64,000 nt of DNA, from the NCBI GenBank assembly GCA_033239525.1, contig BSYO01000025.1:13612001-13676000 (forward strand), written 5' to 3'. Shown here in pieces: positions 35,701 to 46,953 of the stretch. The DNA is from Nepenthes gracilis. Its lineage: Eukaryota > Streptophyta > Magnoliopsida > Caryophyllales > Nepenthaceae. The notes under the pieces are model-generated. The model was not told where the DNA came from. It ran no database searches and was given only the letters and a program-made list of their open reading frames with translations. The stretch's first letter is position 1. Each line of letters starts with the position of its first letter. The position numbers and the translations under genes are program-made.

Positions 35701-38700
35701 ATATTTTGCCACAACTCCACTCACTCATTTTAACAATCTCATCTTTACAACGCTTCCTTTTCCATGAAAGTCAAAGTTTAATTGCCCAATTTTTTGATCA
35801 TAAAGTATAAAATGTCCAATAGTTGTCTTATAAATTTTTCTTTCTATATTAGAGGTATATTTCTATCAAAAAACACAAAGGATATAATTTTTCATTTTAA
35901 CTGATCTACATTTATCATATATGTAATGCTATCATTAATCTCTCCATCTTTTTGAATTATAGATCCAATATAATGAAATCTATTATTTTTAGGAATATTG
36001 TGATCATTAATTTTGATTTTTCATTATTTTAAATAGAATTACCAAAATTATAATTTACATATTCAGTATCACTTCTACTCTTCTTAATATTCAGTTTTAC
36101 TTTAACTTATGTTAAGCTTTTAGACTCAATAGCCTCAGTCTAATATGCTAATTTCTATTCTACACATGCTCTACTTTTAGCTACTCTCATTTTAACCACA
36201 AGAAGAAATATATTATTATTGTAAAATTCATGGAGCTGATACTATATAAATGCACAATATCCAACGCTTTCTACCCACTACATCTACAACTATAATATCA
36301 ATAATAAAGCCTTAAATCATACTAAGTAGTGTTGCCTATATAAATTCTCTTTTGCCATTTCATTTGTTTCAGTGTAATATTCTATGATATGATAAGCAAC
36401 TTAAAATCATTTTTATCACACCAATTCATATTTTCCTAGATTTATCACATATTTTTTTCATCCAACCACAACTAGCTCACTGTTTTTTGTAGATAAATTG
36501 TTTTCGTTTTAGCTTCACAAAGAGAAATGACAATATTGTAAAGTTCAGAGCTAATACTACAGTGCACAATATCCATAACTTCTACCCACTACATCTACAA
36601 TAATAACAACAACAAAAAAGTCTACAATTCTACTAAGTAAATTTGTCTATATGAATCCACTTTTATTATTTCACATGATTTAGTGCAAGTTTTTTTAAGA
36701 ATATAAGTAATTTAAAATAATTTTTATCACATCATTTCATATTTTCTATAGATCTTAATGAATGCGTGATAAATGTGGGAAGCATTGGCCCTGGAAAGCC
36801 GATATGTTGATGACTGAGAGGGTAGTAAACACTATTATTAAAGACAAGCCATTTGACCTCGTTACAAATCTTTTTTCTTAGTAGGAAAAAATCCTAGTTC
36901 AAACTTTTATCGGACCACAACTAACTCACTATTTCTCACAGATAAATCATTCTCATTTAGCCTCACTAAGAAAAATGATAATGTTGTAAAGTTCAATTAA
37001 CTAAATACGGCAGGAATGCAAAATACCTGAGGCAAGGAGGTAATTATGCTCCACAACATTGCATTCTGAGGAGAAACTCCCCTTGAGGCAAGAACCATAC
37101 TTACTGCCAATCCTTCGGGTATGTTGTGAACAGCAATAGCCAAAGTCACCAAAAGACCCTGAGATAAACCTTTTGATCCAGCAAAGGAAACTCCGACACC
37201 AGAACCTTCCCCGAATGAATGCAAAGTCATTATACCGATAACAAGAACTGCTTTTGTTGCTTCCGCACCCTTTATGTCCAACATGCTCACTTCCCCGTAT
37301 TGTTCGAGGAACTGCGTATCAAAGTGATTGATATAAGGATCAATGTCTCTTCATTAACTTGAATTGAAATACAATAGCATTTGCAAAAGAGAAATGTTTG
37401 GGAACATTGTTTAGACACTTTTAAATGATGTGATATTTTATCTATTCATAAATACTAATGAGCCCCAATAAGAATAAATGGGCAGATAGAACTCCATGTC
37501 AGAATGGGTTCTTATAGATGCCGGGAGGGTGACTATAGAATACTAGTCTTTATAATATGGATAGCTGCATCCAAGATAGGTAAGCACGTGTTCATCAATG
37601 TGTTGAAAGATTTGAAATGTGTTTTAAAGAATTTGATTTCAAACCATGGAATAAAACATCGGCTAATAGTTAAAAAATCGGCTGATATATATTAGTATCA
37701 ATAAACCATTTTATGATATTTCCCAATATCATTATGTATTTGTTAAATTTCTTTTGCTTTGTTTCGCTCTTGGAAGCTTAAATTTGTATGTTTTAAGAGT
37801 ACCTAAATCTTCTAAGAATCTTAAATCCATATATTTTATAGATAAAAAATTTTGGGGGTACTTTCCTTGATTAAAAGGATATCAAGATTAATTTTGATAA
37901 AATTAACTAAAACACCTTAAATATGGAAATAAATAGCATATGATTCACTTTTGATATAATCACATAAAAAATTTTAAATCCGTGATGTCCGACACAAAAA
38001 GCATCACCCAAAATCGATACAATAGCGACTGATACTAATAACTTATTATTAGTAACATCTTCCAAATGAAATGAAATGAAACACTCTTTTCATAGGTATT
38101 GCTCATATGCAGTTAATTTTCGATCTCTTTTTAGAACATTAGGTTCTACAAAATCCATGAATCAACTTTTTTAACACTTCTGATCATGTGCTCCGAACAT
38201 GCACTAACAAAGTACAAGAATTACAGCAATTTAGGTTCTTAAAGATTCCAAAGTGCAACATCAACATTTGTGTGAAGAAGCTATGTAATCATGGCAACAA
38301 AACAAGGAAGGTAACGACAAATAAGATTATATAAGCAAGCTCGCATCTTCAAATGTGATCCCTGCCATTTCCTAACAAATGTTGGGGTCGTATGGCAGAT
38401 GAGTCAGTGGGTGTTTGGTCCTCTGGTGGAAGAGTACTGATAGGTATTATTACTGATGGTTCAAGAGGAAGATTTTGTCCACATATTCAGCCTATAAAGT
38501 ATGGAGACCAGTCGATCCATGCAGCCCAAATCGGTGGACGCGCCCAATGGCCTATCTGAGCAGCCCGTTCCTTGAATGAAGACGGAACCAACGCGAATGG
38601 CCGAAGCGGTTTCCCTCTATTATCTTTAATTAATGGCCTTGGGGTTGATTGGAACTGCCAACTAAGCAAAATCCTATCCACCCGACGGTTTCTTAGGCGT

Positions 38701-41700
38701 TTGACAGGAAAAGTCAACTGTTCCCTAACTTCTATAAAAACGCCTCATTTCCAATAGGGAAAGGGGTCAACACTCAAACAAAACTAAAGGCATTTTGAAG
38801 ATGCTCAGAGCGCATACTATCTCTCTTTCACTAAGACGCTTTCAGAAAAGCCAAACCCCAAACAAGAATTATTATATACGAGCATTTAAACTTGCATCCT
38901 CTTTTCCTCTCTTTAAAGAAGGATACTGATTTGAGCATCAGCGAATATATGGAAAGTGAATCCCGCCAATTCTTTAACCTAATTTTGTGTTGTACAAGAT
39001 TAAGATTAAGAATGTACGGAGACCGGACCCCTTCATACCCGACGGATACACCTTGGCTTTCTAGTCCGTACTACAATCCGAAACCAAGGACACATCATTG
39101 GCACCGTTTGTGCGAAGCAACTAAAAAATCCGAAAACCACTCCTGTGAAAGACAATATGATGAACACACGAGCACAAATCAGTGCATCAGTCAAAGATGC
39201 CACCTCATGTGGCAATTGCCCTCCTAGGGACAGTCGGGTGGACAATCATCCCAACCTCTGCATATGCAAACTTGTAATGAGAATGGACAACATATGTAAG
39301 GTTGTCTAAACTATTTGCACGCGGCTTGATGAGCAACCAAAGGGGGCTCCATCTTCTGCCTCCCAGACACTAACCTCCAAGTGAAGGAAGAGGGGAAGAG
39401 CCTGGCAAATAAGGGCCGACAGCCTAAAGACCTTGAAATTCAAGCTGCCTCGAGCAACAAAGTCCCAATGTGCTTGGAGGGTCATCTGAGTTACAAAACT
39501 CAAGAAGATAGCCTTGAGAGGCAAAATCCTCGCTATTCCCATGACGATAGAGAGCCTTTGCACTAGGTAGGAGCCTCATACAGAGTGCGCCCTCCAAAAG
39601 TTGTGAGCCATCCGGCTTCTCAGGCCCTACAAAGCCTTTTGGAATTGAGGATTTTCTTCAATGAGAAGAGGATGGCAGCTCCTCCTTAAATGGAGGAGAA
39701 AGTTGAAAAAATATGACAACACGTCCTTGAAGGAGACGCCAGAGGACGCTGGGAGTCATTGGAGAAGAAGCGTTTTAGAGGTGAAGAAGGCGACGAAAGG
39801 ATTCTGAAAGGGAAGCAAGATATGAAGGGTTTTAGAAGTATGGAACGAAGGATTTGGGGCATATTTATTGACGAGGCACCTGAGTTGAAATGACGCCGTT
39901 GAGATTGAAATTCAAAAAGACGTGCCTCATCATGATGATGATACATGTCAGCACCCTATGGGCTCTGCAGCATGTCAAATCACCCAAAATTAGTAATGAT
40001 GAGTGGTGCGTTTCCAAGAACGGTGCGAGACTCAAAGAAGCTTGTATTTAATGTTGCTACTAACGACTTGGATAAAGTCTGTCAGATTCGTAGCCTTCAT
40101 CAGATGAAGCCCTTGGGGTTGAAAGTCCTTGTCTAGCTAGCTAGCGAAGCCCATCGGACTAAGAGCGTGAGTTCGGACAAATGATTGCCCTTTGACATCA
40201 TACCAGAAGGTTAAGTTTCAGACTTCTTGGCATGGGGGGCTAGTAATGGGTATTGTTATTGGCGGCCCAAGAGGAAGATTTCGCCCACAGATTCTACTCA
40301 TAAAGTATGGAGGCCCAGTCGGCCCACACGGCCCAAATCGGTGGATGCGGCCGACGGCCTTATTTAAGCAGTTCGTTCATGAATAAAGACGGAACCAACG
40401 CCAACGACCGAAGCTATTTCCTTCTATTATCTTTAATTAACGGCCTCGGGCTTAAGTTGAAATCGTCAACTGAGAAAAATCCTATCCACCCAACGATTTC
40501 CTGAGTGGTTGATAGGAAAAGTTAACCGCTCCTTAACTTCTATAAAACCCTTCCTTTCCAATAGGGAAAGGGGTCTACACTCAAACAAACCTAAAGAAAA
40601 TTTAAAGATGCTTAGAGCGTATACTCTCTCTTTCTTACTAAGACGCTTTCAAAAAAGCATAAACTCCAAACAAAAATTATTATATACGAGTATTTAAACT
40701 TGCATCCTCTCCTTTTTCTCTCTTCAAAGAAGGATACTGACTTGAGCGTCGGAGGATATATCGAGGAGCGAGTCCCACCAATCCTTTAACCATATTTTAT
40801 GTTGCACAGGATTCAAATTAAGAACGTACGGAAACTGGACCCGCTTCAGACCCGATGAACACACATTGGCTCCTTAATCCATACTATAATCCGAATCCGA
40901 AGACGCATCAAGTACAATTTACTTGTGCTTGGATGAAAGATGTAACTCCTGTCCTCTTTTTTCTTTTTCCATTTTTTATGGCTAGTTTTTATTGAATTTG
41001 GTCTTCATTTTGAATTTCGCATTGGGCCGAGAATATCAGCCACTATTTTGACTCTTTTCCTCCGAATAACTTTTTTACATGTTTTGTTGCTTCAGCTCTG
41101 GGTATACCCTAGTCAGTTTGCAGCCTGTCGATCTCAAGGAATTCCTTCAACCTAGCGAAGGAGACTGATATTTGTATATTTTTCCTTTCTTTTCAATACA
41201 GATCTAATTACTTACCAGAAAAAGAACATTCATCATTTTTCCTTTTCCCTTGATGTTTGTAAGATTTACCCATGTTCCGCAGAATTATTTTCAAGGTAAT
41301 TATAATGAATTGGAGTGAAAAGAAAGTAAGTGAAAATTAGAAAAACAAGGGTAAGTGAAATAGAATTTATCTTATATATCGTTTGGTTGTCTCTTCTAAG
41401 GAGTTAGGGAAACTTACTATTCCTTGTTTGGATATATGAGCAGAAAACAAATAGAAGTAAAAATCATTATAGATATATTAACATTATATCCTTACAAAAT
41501 ATTTGTTGAAGTAAGCAGTTGTTCAGAAAAGACATGCACTTTCTGTTGATTGCCAACCACACTTTTCAACTATTTTTTCTACAACAGTCTTTGAATTGAT
41601 TTTGTTTAGACACTCCTCCATTCCTCCTTTACTGGAAGAATCGAGAAGCTGCCTTTTTCAACTTCTTCTCACATATCTATTATTTTAATGGCTGTTAGAT

Positions 41701-42697
41701 GTGTTGGTACTCTCCAAATTGAAGAGTATTAGTTTTGTGGGCCAAAAATACAGAAGGTGAATATAATTCACACAATTTCATAACCATACGGACACAAATA
41801 CCCTTTACTTCCTTTCATTTCACTCCATTTACCTTCATTTTCTTCAAAACAAAAGAGCATAGCTCAAGGTTTGACACAATTGCAACCACTAAAAGTATAA
41901 TGAAAAAATGATGATGAGGCAATGAGCACAATAAGTGGATTCAACAACTTAAACAAGAAGCAAACATAAAGATGAAAATATCAGTATTGATCGAGGTCAT
42001 ATCGGTATCAAATATATCGAATAATATGTATCGGTATCGGATATATCAGAAGAAAATTTTCTAATAATCGTAAGTAGAGAAAGTCATATCGGCCTATATA
42101 TCATGATATATCATTGATACGATAACATATTGCGACATTAAAGGGCTCGATATTGATTAATATAGGCCGATATTTTCGGCTATTTATTTCTATATTAAGG
42201 TTGGTTGAAACACGGCAAAAAAGGGTGCGTACCTTCTTACAAAGCCAAATGAAAAAGCCACCTGAAAGAATCCCAATCACAACCCAATTTCCATGACCAT
42301 GATCCTGCCCTTCCTGTATGAGGTCAAAACTTGCAGCCAACATCACTCCCGACGCCATTCCATTGCACAGTCCAGCCCACTGCGGATCAAGCTCCACGAA
42401 GAAGAATGGCACTGCCCCAAAACCAGTGGCAGCAGCCATTGCTAGTGTCAATGCTGCCACTGTCCCCATCGAAACTCTACTGTTTCCACCCTTCCTCTCA
42501 TCAATACCACCATCTTTACCATCCTTTTCATCTGCTACATCATTGTTTAAATTTTTCAACGGCACATCTCCTAACTTCCCAGTAACAAGTTCCTCGGATT
42601 CTGCTTTTGAATAACCAGCCAAAGCTACCAAAATCAAGCATAGTACAATCACCTGTGTGAATTTCAATTCCATATGAATCCTCATAGAAGTGCTCAT
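32714..42697 (-). CDS. ZIP-family metal transporter, with a one-base frameshift in the last exon
   Basis: Five coding exons on the - strand: 42697-42233, 37311-37027, 35092-34964, 34580-34483 and 33526-32714, all GT-AG. Residues 13-32 form a signal peptide. HSFGEG (186-191) and HNIPEGLAV (217-225) are the metal-binding motifs of ZIP transmembrane helices 4 and 5. The C-terminus is LVCLHTPYCNSAPEAVR. It should move zinc or iron into the cytosol from the cell exterior or an organelle. The coding length is 1790 nt, one base short; adding one base to a short C run at 33124-33126 would restore about 596 aa, near the length remembered for Arabidopsis At3g08650. Intron 1 (4.9 kb) holds an LTR element and two inverted-repeat elements. 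A 5' UTR intron (about 43645-42735) is likely. Real mutation and sequencing error cannot be told apart here. Confidence 0.9.
33987..34187. mobile_element. MITE-like inverted-repeat element, ZIP intron 4
   Basis: Starts AAGGATGAAAATATCAACC and ends near ACTAATATTTTTACCCATC. The interior has TCATGATATACCGACCAATATTTCATTTG-like words typical of the family. No frame. Confidence 0.5.
35320..36985. repeat. Three direct copies of a ~300-bp unit in ZIP intron 2
   Basis: Units at about 35320-35600, 36225-36515 and 36535-36985 share the order CCACTACATCTACAA, TCTACTAAGTA-like, TTTTATCACATCA, CATCCAACCACAACTA and GACAATATTGTAAAGTTCA. The third copy carries an extra insertion of about 130 bp (about 36770-36900). 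No coding potential. Unit identity is moderate, so the duplications are old. Confidence 0.55.
37650..38060. mobile_element. Inverted-repeat family copy, ZIP intron 1 (left)
   Basis: Shares interior stretches with the 12756-13192 copy: CCAATATCATTATGTATTTG, TTCTTTTGCTTTGTTTCGCT and AAGATTAATTTTGATAAAAT. The terminal motifs are diverged. Confidence 0.5.
38438..40910 (+). mobile_element. Short non-autonomous LTR retrotransposon (gag remnant only) in ZIP intron 1, target duplication AGTAC
   Basis: 2473 bp, flanked by perfect AGTAC repeats (38433-38437 and 40911-40915). 5' LTR 38438-39097 (660 bp, TGATAGG...ACACATCA) and 3' LTR 40244-40910 (667 bp, TAATGGG...GACGCATCA). TATA-like CTATAAAA occurs in each LTR (about 38733 and 40542). 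The internal ~1.1 kb has the primer-binding region at 39098, gag-like pieces and the purine tract at 40231-40243. It lacks protease, reverse transcriptase and integrase, so it must have used another element's enzymes. It is antisense to the ZIP transcript. The structure fits a terminal-repeat retrotransposon carrying a gag domain (TR-GAG). Confidence 0.9.
39148..39700 (+). pseudogene. gag: gag N-terminal remnant of the short LTR element
   Basis: Begins MMNTRAQISAS, the same opening as MVNTRAQS (21121) and MVNTRGHVSA (46954) in the Tat elements. Downstream pieces EDSLERQNPRYS (about 39505) and an ELRIFFNEKR-like segment (about 39640) match the corresponding gag order of the second Tat element. 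Stops separate them, and nothing downstream of the gag N-terminal half is present. Confidence 0.7.
41965..42182. mobile_element. Inverted-repeat family copy, ZIP intron 1 (right, near exon 1)
   Basis: Starts CATAAAGATGAAAATATCAG and ends GGCCGATATTTTCGGCTAT. The interior ATCGGTATCAAATATATCGA and AATATGTATCGGTATCGG are almost identical to the KH intron 3 copy at 10840-10900. It sits only about 50 bp from the exon 1 donor. Confidence 0.65.
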
Positions 42698-42734
42698 GAA
42701 AAAATTTCATTCAACTTCATAGCCTCATGATAGG

Positions 42735-43645
42735 CTGAATCCCATCATCTTGTTATTTACGAATGAGGAAATAGATTCGCCTCCTCCACAAAGGTGCAAA
42801 CCTTACTTGATTCAGCATTATCCCGGTTTTTTCTTTCAATCTATGTGATCACAAGAAATGGTGAAAACCAAATTCTTTGTGATCACAAGGAACACACAGA
42901 CCAAAAGAAAAACATCTTGCCCAATGTGATCGAATCAAATGAATAACCCACAAAAAGAAACTCTTTGGGGAAGAAATATCTGCTCACTGCTTTGTTCAAG
43001 AAGTATGCCCACATCAATCTACAACTGAAACAAAAGAAGAAGAAGAAGAAATCCCATCAACAAAAATCTTCATAAGTGAGGCCAATGAGTAGAGATGCAG
43101 CACAAGCAAACAGTTGCAAATTCTCCCAAACAACAATTAAAGGAAAATCAAGGATAAAATCAAAAATTGAACAATTTTTCACATGATCAGCAGCACCTTT
43201 TAGCCATCGCTTCTGTTTTATGCCACAACTCTCAATCATGCCAGATTTTCGTCTAAAACATCTCCCAAAGGCACAAGGACAATCATATGCAAAACTATAA
43301 TTTGATGTAACCAAAAAACCCTAATTTGAATCTAGCATGAAAATCTAAAAAAGAAAAAATTGTAATTGATCCAAGCTTAATTGTAAAATTCATCACATTG
43401 ATCCAAAAAAAAACTCAGTGAACAGGCAATGAATAAAATCTATGAATCCACCCGCCCTCTAATGTCAAAAAACAATTATTTTTAAAATTCCGACGCCCAA
43501 CTCACGAACAGGGTAATTCGATTTCTAAGGAATCGGATTTCAGTAATTGAACAGAAACAATTGTGTCATAAATTTGAAGAAAATGGTCTCTTAACAGAGT
43601 CAAATTCATCAATCATCAAACAAAGATGACAAGTAGACTTACCGT
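42735..43645 (-). other. Probable 5' UTR intron of the ZIP gene
   Basis: On the - strand a consensus donor (CACG|GTAAGTCTAC) lies near 43645 and an acceptor (GGGATTCAG) at 42735-42737, about 37 bases before the ATG. The - frame at 43057-43314 lies wholly inside and is not recognised. The assignment is inferred from splice signals only. Confidence 0.5.
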
Positions 43646-46365
43646 GAAAGAGAAAAATCCGTCAAAAAAGAAGAATTACGCAACAGAAACAACAAATCTT
43701 AGTAATTTGAGTTCATGCGTACGTTCCAAGAAATAAACAACGAAGACCCAGATTTTGAAATGCGAAAGTAATATATAAAAAGGAAACCACAGAGCCGCGT
43801 AACAAATAAATTAAGAATCAAAATATCGCAGTCTTAATCAAAGAGACGAATCGAAATTAATGATAAACAAAAGAAATTATAGTTGGGCACGTAGTTTTCA
43901 AACCCTTCCGTGAGACAGCAAATACCAGCGACCGGAAGAAGAAACCGCCGATTATTCCCCTGTCAGGATTCCGGTGGACTATGAAAGTCCCGGTTTTTTA
44001 CTTTTTGACCGGTTCAATTGGTTGTCGATGGTTTCTTTAGGAGAGAAAGGACCTAAGCTGATCCGGGGTTTATCATAGCTTTTTAAGAAAAAAAAATTAA
44101 ATAATTGAAAAATATTTTTGCAATATAAAAAAATAAAAAATTAAAATAATATATTAACATGTTATCTTAATTTTAAATTTTTATTATTTTTGAAATAATA
44201 ATAATACTCTAAAAAATAAAAAATTATTATTTAAAAGAATCATAATAAAACTTGTTAATATGTTAGTTAAATAAATTTATATTAACCATGTAATCATATT
44301 GGCAATCTATTATGTAGTATTGATGCATATTGAGAAATCAAATTAATGTGTAAATTAGGGATCTATTTTTTCTCACTTGGTAGTCGGAACATAAACGGGT
44401 TCGATCTTTGTAATTATAAATTTGAATCTTATTCACCACAACAAAGCAAATAATATGTAAGAGGTATACAGAACTCACTTCTTGATATATTTACTGATAC
44501 TTAAATTAGAAATCTTTTTAATTGGATAATAAAAATATAAGAAAGCGTATACAAAATTTAGAGAGGATGTAGATAAGTGTTTGTATGAAGGATAATACTC
44601 TTTTTAATGTCTTCGTTTGGCTGAGTGATTTTGGCATTTTGCACACGTCTGGTGGAGTGTCTGACTTTGTCTTTTGTCCCCTTTTCTTTGGGAAGAGAGT
44701 TTCTTTATAATAAGTATGAATTTATATAATTTTATTTAAAATAATAATATAATATATATTTAATTAAGACAGATAAAAAAAAAAGTCAACAAGTATTAAA
44801 ATTTTTTATGAATCTCTGTAAAGTTTTAATTAATATAATATACATTTGAAAAACATGTCGTGGCAAACTGTTTACAAATTGAAGTGTCAATTTCCTCTTG
44901 GGCATTTCAATTTTACCTCCTCTTATGGGCACCACTATAAATGATAGCCATTTGAAAAATGTATAATATTCGTGCATAGTAGCTTAATAGAAAAGTCAAA
45001 TAAGGGTCATGAGAAGCTCATATGAGAGTTGATCGATAATTGATTAAGAATCGTCCAAGCAATAAAGAATGCTAAAGATCCTACGATATTCGTATAAGAG
45101 TCGATCGATGATCAGTTAAAAGTCAACCGAATGATGCACAATGGGTACTTGAAGGACATATATGCGTTGTTTGTTTAGAAATACAGCACTTGATGGATGC
45201 TCATACACTATTTACCTATAGATGTTGTATCTGATGTGTATTTGAGGGATATTCGTGTGTCATTTCTAATATAAAGTTAAACCTAACGTAATTTTATGGA
45301 ATTCAAAATTATTTTCTTACATAAATAGTACTGCATAGAGAGAAAATAGGGAATATAAATAGGTTTGGCTTTCAATTGATGTTCGATTTAAATTTTACTT
45401 TTTGCCAAGGTTGGATATGTTCTTGTGTTATTTTCAAAGATATATTACCATTTAATTACTTTTACTTTTTACTTTATTTTCTCTTGTGAGTTATTAGATA
45501 TATTAAGAGGATTAGTATTCAACTATTTTTTGAAGGGATTATGAAAAAAATTATTTTATAACTGACACTATTTTATAATAAATTTGTTCAGATTTTGACA
45601 CTATTTTAATGGGTAAAATAATTTTATTCTTTAGTAGAAAAAAATTAAAAATATTTTTATTTGAGAAGAAATGGTAAAAGCATTATAGGTAAGGAGCACA
45701 AGCTGAAAAATATGAAAGATAAAAAGTGACAAGATATGAAGGATCTTGTTAATTGTACAATCAAGTTATAAGTGGCGACTCAGATTCGAGTCCTTATACA
45801 CGATTCGGACTAGCCACATGAAAAATTTAAAACCACTGAAATTATCAATTACTCATCATTAACTCAACTATCCATTAAATAAATGAACTCAAAATTTAAT
45901 ACATCTAGAAATATCAGTCCTTCAAAAATATAGGATAATAAAATATTTGATATATCTACTAAATTCAATAGATATAGTTCCAACTCCAATCACTCTATAG
46001 AAAAGATATAACAATAATAAAAGATATTTTTTTTACTCTCGCTCATAGGCTGTTAATTCTAAACTTGTCTCTACCTGAAACTTAACGATAATCTCATAAA
46101 TTTCAATTAGTACCTACAATATCTCTTCGATTTAGAGTAAAGAAAATATAAGAGTGAGTCAAATATCCAATAAGTAAATAAAATTAATAATATAAGAGTA
46201 TAAGAAAATATTTTAGATTATAATATCAGAAGTATACAAATCACTATCCGAGATTTAATAATATGTTAAATTCACGACCCAAAAGCCATATGAATAATTT
46301 GATATTAGGATTGTAGCATGAATTTTATCAAATCTGATCATTAACTCAATACAAAATCACCGCTA
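43646..46365. other. ZIP upstream region and A+T-rich intergenic DNA
   Basis: The part at 43646 to about 44000 is the likely ZIP leader and promoter on the - strand. From 44080 on, the sequence is very A+T-rich with degenerate repeat texture. The - frame at 44786-44977 is unrecognised. No gene supported. Confidence 0.4.
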
Positions 46366-46440
46366 TACGAGATAACAATGGTCTTTACTGTACGAGATAA
46401 TAATGATTTTGATTGTACGAGATAATAATAATCTTCATAG
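46366..46440. repeat. 25-bp tandem repeat, three units
   Basis: Units beginning TACGAGATAA at 46366, 46391 and 46416, period exactly 25 bp. The third unit ends at 46440, the base before the Tat LTR begins. Confidence 0.8.
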
Positions 46441-46894
46441 TGATGGGTACTATCATATAGAACAGGGGCCCATTAGTTAAAGCCCAATGATGTGCGATAA
46501 AATTAAATAGTTATAACTTATGAGGTGGTTAACTTCTATTGAGTGGAATCAATAATAATCACCCGAAGTTAAATCCAACCAACCATCCTTATCTAAGGTG
46601 GTTTTGAAATGGTTATAAATATAAAAAAAAACGGCTCAAAAAAGACTATAAGTAAGTGATAATTTTCAGAGAAAAATGTAAGAAAAAAGGCTGATCAAAT
46701 AGCCATAAAAGAATATCTCATTTTACTTTTCATTTCTAAAAGGGCAGTACTGGCTTGAGTATCGAAGAGCTTGTTGGGAAATTCACTCCTTTGGTCCTTT
46801 GATTCTCTTGTTTTCTCTAGTGTTGTGCAAGTTTTGGATTTAGCAAACAAAGATCCGTTCATTACCAGTTCAATCCAAATCCCTGGATGCAACA
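46441..46894 (+). repeat. 5' LTR of the second Tat element
   Basis: Starts TGATGGG like the first element's LTRs, has a TATA-like GGTTATAAATATAA at about 46610, and ends CA just before TTGGCGACG. Much shorter than the LTRs at 19699 and 26967, so a different family. Confidence 0.8.
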
Positions 46895-46953
46895 TTGGCG
46901 ACGTCTGTGGGAAAGTGACTGAAAAAGTTTACTCTACCACCGAATACTTAATA

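Noticed and set aside
42318..42614. 98-codon + strand frame
   Set aside because: Antisense shadow of ZIP exon 1.
43057..43314. 85-codon - strand frame upstream of ZIP
   Set aside because: Falls inside the probable 5' UTR intron, has no similarity and no in-frame splice to the ZIP coding sequence.
45000..45400. Possible fourth copy of the long A+T-rich repeat
   Set aside because: Only a few shared words (CTTGATGGATGCTC, TATTTGAGGG); not enough ordered similarity to call.
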